A stretch of 10,814 nt of DNA from Vulcanimicrobiota bacterium (GTDB taxonomy: Bacteria; Vulcanimicrobiota; Vulcanimicrobiia; Eremiobacterales; Eremiobacteraceae), in the NCBI GenBank assembly GCA_019232725.1, contig JAFANK010000095.1:1-10814 (forward strand), given 5' to 3'. How positions within the stretch are numbered: the stretch's first letter is position 1; every line of letters begins with the position of its first letter. Under the pieces are notes generated by a model. The model worked only from the letters and a program-made list of their open reading frames with translations. It made no database searches and was not told the DNA's origin. The translations under genes were made by a program, and so were the position numbers. Positions 7,075-10,814 of this stretch are shown in pieces.

Positions 7075-8781
7075 GTGAACGCAAAAGCTGCGCCGGACGG
7101 CGTCGCCTTCGATGATATCCAGGTCGAGCGACCGCAACTCGATGCCGTCGCGACCGCCTACCGCGAGCTGCATGCAGGCTGGGAAAAAGCAAGTGATGCA
7201 GCGGAGCGCGTGGCCGTCTTCCGTGATTGGGATGCGCTGCGGCGGCGCGTGAGCAGCTGGTCCGCCTACACGCGGCTGCGTTTTGACCAAGACACCTCCG
7301 ATGCCGATCGCAAAGCCGAGATCGACTATCTCGATGACATCGCACCGAAGCTAGCAAGGCTCGAGACCGATTTTCAGCGGACGCTGCTTGCAAGCGCGCA
7401 TCGGTCAGATCTCGAGCGTGCGCTCGGCGCGCACGTGCTCAAGTTGTGGGAAGCCGATGTCGCCACGTTCGCGCAGGAGATCGAATCCGATCTCACCCGC
7501 GAATCCAACTTGGAGACGACCTATACCGAACTGATCGCGGGGGCGAACCTTGCGATCGACGGCGAGCACGTGAACCTCGCTGGTCTTGAACCATATCTGC
7601 AGAAGCCCGACCGCGAAGCGCGGCACCAGGCGCAGCTCGTGCGCGATGCCTTCTTCACCGCGAACGGAGCTGAGCTCGACCGCATCTACGACGAGCTCGT
7701 CCGGTTGCGGCACACGATGGCACGCGCTTTAGGCTTTGATGATTTCATCGGCCTCGGCTACAAGCGCATGCATCGCATCGACTACGATCGGGCGGATGTC
7801 GAACGCTATCGCGATCAGGTCGCTCGTGACATCGTGCCGATCGCGGCGCAGATCATCGAACGGCGGCGGGCGGCGCTTGGGATCGATCAAGCGATGTTCT
7901 GGGACGAACCCATGGCAGATGCCGGCGCTAATCCGGCGCCGCAAGGTGACGCCGAGTGGATCGTCGCCCAAGGCGCGGCCGCGTTGTCCAAAGTGCATCC
8001 CGAGATCGGCGGGCTGTTCCGGATGATGGTGGATCGCGGCCTAGTCGATCTACGCAATCGCGAACATAAGGCGGGCGGCGGCTACTGCACGAGCTTTCCC
8101 GATTACGGCGTCCCCTATGTGTTCGCCAATTTCAACGGCACGCATGGCGACGTGCATGTGCTCGTGCATGAGATGGGTCACGCCTTTCAGGATTGGCAGA
8201 GCCGGTATCTCCCGGCACTCGACTACTTGACGCCGACCATGGAGACTGCGGAGATCCACTCCATGAGCATGGAGTATCTGGCAGCGCCGCACATGGAGGC
8301 GTTTTTCGGGTCCGATGCCGAGCGCTATCGTCATCAGCATCTGGAGGACGCACTGCTCTTCTTGCCCTACGGCGTTGCCGTCGACCACTTCCAGCATCTG
8401 GTCTATGCTGCGCCCGAGAGCGGCCCCGCCGAGCGGCATGCGATGTGGCAGCGCATGGAAGCGCGGTATCTGCCATGGCGGCGCTATGGCGACTTGGCCT
8501 ACTTCGCCCGCGGTGGCCTCTGGCAGGCCAAGCCCCACATCTATCAGGCGCCGTTCTATTACATCGACTACACGCTCGCGCTGTGCTGTGCGCTGCAATT
8601 CTGGGCGCGCTCGCGCCGCGAGTACCAGCGTGCGGTGGACGACTACATCGCTTTGTGCCGTCGCGGTGGGCAAGCAGCCTTCTTGGATCTCGTGCGTTCG
8701 GCCAACTTGGCCTCGCCATTCGATGGCACGGCCCTTGAGCGGGTGGTCGAGGAAGCGCGCAGCGCTCTTTCGCTGGCCTAG
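7075..8781 (+). CDS. M3-family (oligoendopeptidase F-like) zinc metallopeptidase
   Basis: A 568-residue protein, close to the usual length of about 560-600 for PepF-like enzymes. The zinc site is HEMGH: His365 and His369 bind zinc and Glu366 is the general base. Glu393 in METAEIHSMSMEYL fits the third ligand, 28 residues after the first His, close to the spacing in mammalian M3 peptidases. The upstream GGYCTSFPDYGVP segment (Tyr337, Cys338) and FNGTHGDVHVL are typical of this branch. The N-terminal half is alpha-helical, as expected for the lid of the channel that limits substrates to short peptides. No signal peptide is seen, so the enzyme is likely cytoplasmic and degrades oligopeptides. 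The start is GTG, with AAGGAAAG (7057-7064) 10 nt upstream. It lies 83 nt after dnaE2 on the same strand; a separate promoter is not obvious. Confidence 0.9.
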   Translation: MNAKAAPDGVAFDDIQVERPQLDAVATAYRELHAGWEKASDAAERVAVFRDWDALRRRVSSWSAYTRLRFDQDTSDADRKAEIDYLDDIAPKLARLETDFQRTLLASAHRSDLERALGAHVLKLWEADVATFAQEIESDLTRESNLETTYTELIAGANLAIDGEHVNLAGLEPYLQKPDREARHQAQLVRDAFFTANGAELDRIYDELVRLRHTMARALGFDDFIGLGYKRMHRIDYDRADVERYRDQVARDIVPIAAQIIERRRAALGIDQAMFWDEPMADAGANPAPQGDAEWIVAQGAAALSKVHPEIGGLFRMMVDRGLVDLRNREHKAGGGYCTSFPDYGVPYVFANFNGTHGDVHVLVHEMGHAFQDWQSRYLPALDYLTPTMETAEIHSMSMEYLAAPHMEAFFGSDAERYRHQHLEDALLFLPYGVAVDHFQHLVYAAPESGPAERHAMWQRMEARYLPWRRYGDLAYFARGGLWQAKPHIYQAPFYYIDYTLALCCALQFWARSRREYQRAVDDYIALCRRGGQAAFLDLVRSANLASPFDGTALERVVEEARSALSLA

Positions 8782-8797
8782 AAGACCGCAGACCCCA

Positions 8798-8811
8798 AAC
8801 CGTTAGCGGTT
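8798..8811 (+). terminator. Small hairpin between the peptidase and arsR genes
   Basis: AACCG (8798-8802) and CGGTT (8807-8811) form a 5-bp stem with a TTAG loop, 16 nt after the peptidase stop. The bases after it (AATTAAG) are A/T-rich but not a T-run. It may be a weak terminator or part of the regulatory DNA upstream of arsR. Confidence 0.25.
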
Positions 8812-8818
8812 AATTAAG

Positions 8819-8847
8819 TTGACACTTACGTAAGCATTTGCTAACCT
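8819..8847 (+). promoter_or_regulatory. Promoter of the arsR-SRPBCC pair, apparently leaderless
   Basis: A perfect TTGACA -35 (8819-8824) is followed after 17 bp by TAACCT (8842-8847), which keeps the three most conserved -10 positions (T, A and final T). Transcription would start about 7 nt later, at or next to the A of the ATG at 8855, leaving no room for a ribosome site. The spacer starts directly with the palindrome CTTACGTAAG. Confidence 0.6.
8825..8842. promoter_or_regulatory. Candidate autorepressor operator in the arsR promoter spacer
   Basis: CTTACGTAAG (8825-8834) is a perfect 10-bp palindrome, and AGCATTTGCT (8833-8842) is an inverted repeat with a 2-bp centre that overlaps it by two bases. 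Both lie between the -35 and -10. A further pair, GTTAGC (8802-8807) and GCTAAC (8840-8845), brackets the promoter, and TTAATTAA (8810-8817) precedes the -35. ArsR-family repressors commonly bind such dyads in their own promoters. Which dyad is bound cannot be decided here. Confidence 0.4.
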
Positions 8848-8854
8848 AAAGGGC

Positions 8855-9220
8855 ATGGATGCAGCCCTCCGTGCCATCGCTTTGGACCGCCGTCGTGACA
8901 TCCTGAGCCTCGTCGCGACACAAGAGCTGTCGGCGGGTGCGATCGCAGCACATTTCGATGTGACGCGCCCTGCGATCTCGCAGCATTTGAGCGTGCTCAA
9001 GGATGCAGGCCTCGTCGCGGAGCGCCGCGAGGGCACGAGACGGCTGTACTCGGCGCGGCCACAAGGTCTTGCGCAGCTGCGCGCGTTTCTGGAAACGTTT
9101 TGGGACGCGCGGTTGCGCCGGCTACAACGAGCAGCAGAAGCTAGCGAAAGGAGCACTCGCCATGCCATCCGTCGGAACAGACGCCGTCGTCCAAGAGATC
9201 AAGATCAACGCAAAACCTGA
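8855..9220 (+). CDS. ArsR-family winged-helix transcriptional regulator
   Basis: A 121-residue protein. The winged helix-turn-helix spans about residues 5-70, with the helix-turn-helix ELSAGAIAAHFDVTRPAISQHLSVLKDAGLV and the wing ERREGTRRLYSARP; a dimerisation helix follows at about 70-98. There is no cysteine at all, so it is not a classical thiolate metal sensor. It belongs to the ArsR branch usually encoded just before an SRPBCC/AHSA1 gene, as here. It probably represses its own promoter in response to an unknown signal. The last 19 residues (103-121) overlap the next gene in another frame and are very Arg-rich, which is unusual for the family. The start ATG coincides with the predicted transcription start. 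Confidence 0.85.
   Translation: MDAALRAIALDRRRDILSLVATQELSAGAIAAHFDVTRPAISQHLSVLKDAGLVAERREGTRRLYSARPQGLAQLRAFLETFWDARLRRLQRAAEASERSTRHAIRRNRRRRPRDQDQRKT
9147..9153 (+). promoter_or_regulatory. Ribosome-binding site of the SRPBCC gene, inside arsR
   Basis: AAAGGAG ends 8 nt before the ATG at 9162 and fixes that start. It lies within the arsR reading frame, so ribosomes on arsR pass through it and translation of the pair may be linked. Confidence 0.7.
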
Positions 9221-9611
9221 AACGGTCTTCGCCTTTCTCGTCGATCCGGCCAAAGTGCGGCGCTGGATGAGCATCGGCGGCGATTGGCAGCCCGCGCCCG
9301 GCAAGCCATACCGCTTGGAGATGACAGGAGAAGACGTCGCCGTCGGCACGTTTGTGGAGGTCGACCCGCCGAGACGCCTTGTGCTGACCTGGGGATGGGA
9401 AGGGGAAGACGCCGTTACCAAGCCCGGCTCCAGCACGGTGGAATTCACATTGGAACCGGACGGCGCGGGGACGATCCTCCATTTCGTACATCGCGATCTG
9501 CCGACGCCGGAAAGCGTGAGCCAGCACGCGCATGGCTGGGAATATTTCCTCGGCCGGCTGCAAATCGCGGCCGCTGGTGGGGATCCTGGTCCCGACAAGT
9601 TCCAGGACTAA
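9162..9611 (+). CDS. SRPBCC (AHSA1/START-like) domain protein
   Basis: A 149-residue single-domain protein. The order of elements is typical of AHSA1-like SRPBCC proteins: an N-terminal strand VVQEIKINAKPETVFAFL, the DPAKVRRWM helix, GTFVEVDPPRRLVLTWGWEG strands, TVEFTLEPDGAGTILHFVHRDLP, and a long C-terminal helix with HAHGWEYFLGRL. The fold forms a deep hydrophobic pocket for a small ligand; the ligand and activity here are unknown. No membrane segment or signal peptide is visible, so it is probably cytoplasmic. It is co-transcribed with the upstream ArsR regulator, which overlaps it by 59 nt. The partnership suggests that the regulator controls this gene in response to a compound it handles, but that is inference. 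It ends 21 nt from a convergent gene. Confidence 0.87.
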   Translation: MPSVGTDAVVQEIKINAKPETVFAFLVDPAKVRRWMSIGGDWQPAPGKPYRLEMTGEDVAVGTFVEVDPPRRLVLTWGWEGEDAVTKPGSSTVEFTLEPDGAGTILHFVHRDLPTPESVSQHAHGWEYFLGRLQIAAAGGDPGPDKFQD

Positions 9612-9632
9612 AACGTTCGACGAAAACGGCGC

Positions 9633-9932
9633 CTAACGATCGCGCGGCTTGCGTAGCTCAGGGTCGAACTGCGCCCTGTGGTCGATCATCGTGCGCTCGT
9701 GTTCGCGCGAGCTGGCGTAGTGCGCTTTTTCTTCGTCCGAGAGCTTACGATGCATCAGTTCGTTTGTGCTGCCGCGCATAGCGCTGGCGTTGATGCCCCG
9801 CGTGACCGTGCTTGCGGCATTGATGATGAAGAGCAAGACCACGTAGCCGGCGGCGACCCCGGCCGCGACCCGCCACCCAAAATAGTGCCAGGCGAGGTAG
9901 ACGACCACGGCCAGGATGACGAGCCGGATCAC
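9633..9932 (-). CDS. Small two-helix membrane protein of unknown function
   Basis: A 99-residue protein that I do not recognise. Residues 1-17 (VILAVVVYLAWHYF core) and about 22-40 (VAAGVAAGYVVLLFIINAA) form two closely spaced hydrophobic helices, probably an inner-membrane hairpin. The rest (41-99) is polar and charged, with SDEEKAHYASSREHERTM likely helical and facing the cytoplasm by the positive-inside rule. The start is GTG, with a GAGGT-like ribosome site about 8-10 nt upstream. It lies 37 nt downstream of the pilin-like gene on the same strand and may share its transcript. The length, codon use and membrane pattern support a real gene; no function can be assigned. Confidence 0.65.
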   Translation of the reverse strand: MIRLVILAVVVYLAWHYFGWRVAAGVAAGYVVLLFIINAASTVTRGINASAMRGSTNELMHRKLSDEEKAHYASSREHERTMIDHRAQFDPELRKPRDR

Positions 9933-9969
9933 TGGGGTGACCTCATGCTAGAGGTATCGGCGCTTTAGC

Positions 9970-10479
9970 TTACGTGTGCGAGATAGCCCCCGTGAAAAGG
10001 TCGACGGTCACACGCGCCTTCGTCCCGGCTGGGACTTGCAAGAGCGTGATTTCGAGCGTGCCGTGGCGGTCAGAGAGCAGGCCGCTTGCCACGTATTGAG
10101 CGCTGCCGTCTGTCGCGAAGAGCAGCGGGGTCGACACGTCGATAGGACCGCCCGCAAGGCGCACCCCCGAAAAGCGCCGCTCCATGACGACCGCACCGAG
10201 CGCGGAATTCGGGTCGACGCTCGTCGGGCGGCCGACATAGCCGCGATACATCAATGGATCGGTGGCAAGCACGACGAGCGAGGCACCTTCATTGCGCTTG
10301 CCGTTTTGCGCCAAGCGCTCCAAGAGCGACACGTCGGCGGCAAGCGTTACGGCCGCAGCGGCCGGTGACCGCGCACTGACATAACTGCGATAGCTCGGCA
10401 CCGCGATAGCGACTGCCAAAACGACAACAATTGCGGCCACGACGAGGACTTCCGTGAGGGTCGTGCCGCGCGCGCTCAC
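9970..10479 (-). CDS. Type IV pilin / type II secretion pseudopilin-like protein
   Basis: A 169-residue protein beginning MSARG-TTLTEVLVVAAIVVVLAVAIAV. This is a class III prepilin signal: a short basic leader ending in Gly5, a cut expected between Gly5 and Thr6, Glu at mature position 5, then a hydrophobic helix of about 20 residues. Most prepilins have Phe or Met at mature +1, so Thr is atypical. The remainder (35-169) is a soluble, strand-rich domain with no Cys pair, in the size range of GspH/FimT-like minor pilins. It probably assembles in the cell envelope as a minor pilin or pseudopilin after processing by a prepilin peptidase. The start is GTG, sharing GTGA with the stop of the upstream gene, so the two are translationally coupled. 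Confidence 0.82.
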   Translation of the reverse strand: MSARGTTLTEVLVVAAIVVVLAVAIAVPSYRSYVSARSPAAAAVTLAADVSLLERLAQNGKRNEGASLVVLATDPLMYRGYVGRPTSVDPNSALGAVVMERRFSGVRLAGGPIDVSTPLLFATDGSAQYVASGLLSDRHGTLEITLLQVPAGTKARVTVDLFTGAISHT

Positions 10480-10814
10480 GGCAAGATGCCGGAACCTCCG
10501 CGGTTGCCGTCAGACCACGAGTCGTTCTTGAACAGGTTAGCGGGGACGGGCGGACCCGATCCGGTCTCGGTATAGGCGTGGATGCGCAGATCGGTTGCGT
10601 ATGCCGTTCCGACCTGGCCGCCCGGGTCGCCCGGGCTCGTGTCGGACAGCACGCTTGCATCGTCGACGACGCCGACGACTTCCGAGTACGGCGAGAGGGC
10701 GAATCTGCGAACAAGCGTCGTCACCGTTCTCGTGGCGAGCGTGCGGCCATGCGCGCTTAGCGTGGCCGTCGCGACGACTTGCAGCGGCGCCTCGCCGATA
10801 GCCGGGTTTTGTTG
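10476..10814 (-). CDS. C-terminal part of an unrecognised protein, possibly a pilus or secretion accessory (partial)
   Basis: The minus-strand frame is open from the right edge to a TGA at 10478-10476, giving 112 codons of a longer gene whose start lies outside. A GTG at 10724 exists, but coding-like sequence continues upstream of it (QVVATATLSAHGRTLATR), so that is not the likely start. The visible part looks strand-rich, then Gly/Ser/Asp-rich, and ends GNRGGSGILP. It overlaps the pilin-like gene by 4 nt (GTGA), so it belongs to the same operon. A PilX-like or other pilus-assembly role is suggested only by this context; I recognise no domain. Confidence 0.6.
   Translation of the reverse strand, partial: QQNPAIGEAPLQVVATATLSAHGRTLATRTVTTLVRRFALSPYSEVVGVVDDASVLSDTSPGDPGGQVGTAYATDLRIHAYTETGSGPPVPANLFKNDSWSDGNRGGSGILP

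Noticed and set aside
8050..8719. Two minus-strand open frames opposite the M3 peptidase
   Set aside because: They mirror the zinc-site region of a well-supported peptidase; this is GC-driven shadow coding.
1..10814. tRNA, rRNA, CRISPR, transposase, attachment site or phage gene
   Set aside because: None was seen on reading both strands. Spacing is tight and the genes look like ordinary chromosomal content, so there is no sign of a mobile or defence island.

Overview
The window is GC-rich, gene-dense chromosomal DNA, about two thirds G+C by eye. It holds nine protein-coding genes, two of them cut by the window edges. I see no rRNA, tRNA, insertion sequence, CRISPR array or prophage gene. No gene-free stretch exceeds about 106 bases. 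The SOS operator type (GAAC-N4-GTTC) is the one used by LexA of Firmicutes, Actinobacteria and other non-proteobacterial lineages. Together with a RecA-like ImuA, an ArsR/SRPBCC pair and type IV pilin-like genes, this suggests a free-living high-GC bacterium outside the Proteobacteria. A candidate phylum such as Eremiobacterota, or Chloroflexota, Armatimonadota or Actinomycetota, is possible, but the phylum cannot be fixed from the sequence alone.

Layout. (1) 1-1264, minus: the N-terminal 421 codons of a DUF885-type putative metallopeptidase; its C-terminus lies beyond the left edge. (2) 1265-1370: a divergent regulatory region with a perfect 18-bp LexA-type SOS palindrome. It fills almost exactly the 17-bp spacer of a near-consensus sigma-70 promoter facing right. 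(3) 1371-6991, plus: a complete SOS mutagenesis cassette, imuA (RecA-like) - imuB (Y-family-like, active site lost) - dnaE2 (error-prone C-family polymerase), with overlapping or closely spaced genes. (4) 7075-8781, plus: an M3-family oligoendopeptidase with an HEMGH zinc site. (5) 8855-9611, plus: an ArsR-family repressor overlapping by 59 nt an AHSA1/SRPBCC-domain protein, behind a TTGACA promoter with palindromes in its spacer and essentially no leader. (6) 9633-10814, minus: three genes running leftward: the end of an unrecognised protein, a type IV pilin/pseudopilin-like protein (GTGA overlap), and a small two-helix membrane protein.

How the genes work together. The central operon is the known ImuA-ImuB-DnaE2 translesion mutasome. 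DNA damage would activate RecA, which triggers LexA self-cleavage and frees the promoter. DnaE2 then copies past lesions, ImuB (which carries a QLGLF clamp-binding motif) brings it to the beta clamp, and ImuA supports the complex. The cassette family is known. The less ordinary points are the exact nesting of the SOS box in the promoter, a perfect TATAAT on the opposite strand that may put the DUF885 peptidase under the same control, and altered nucleotide-binding residues in ImuA. I found no clear sign of an undescribed system.
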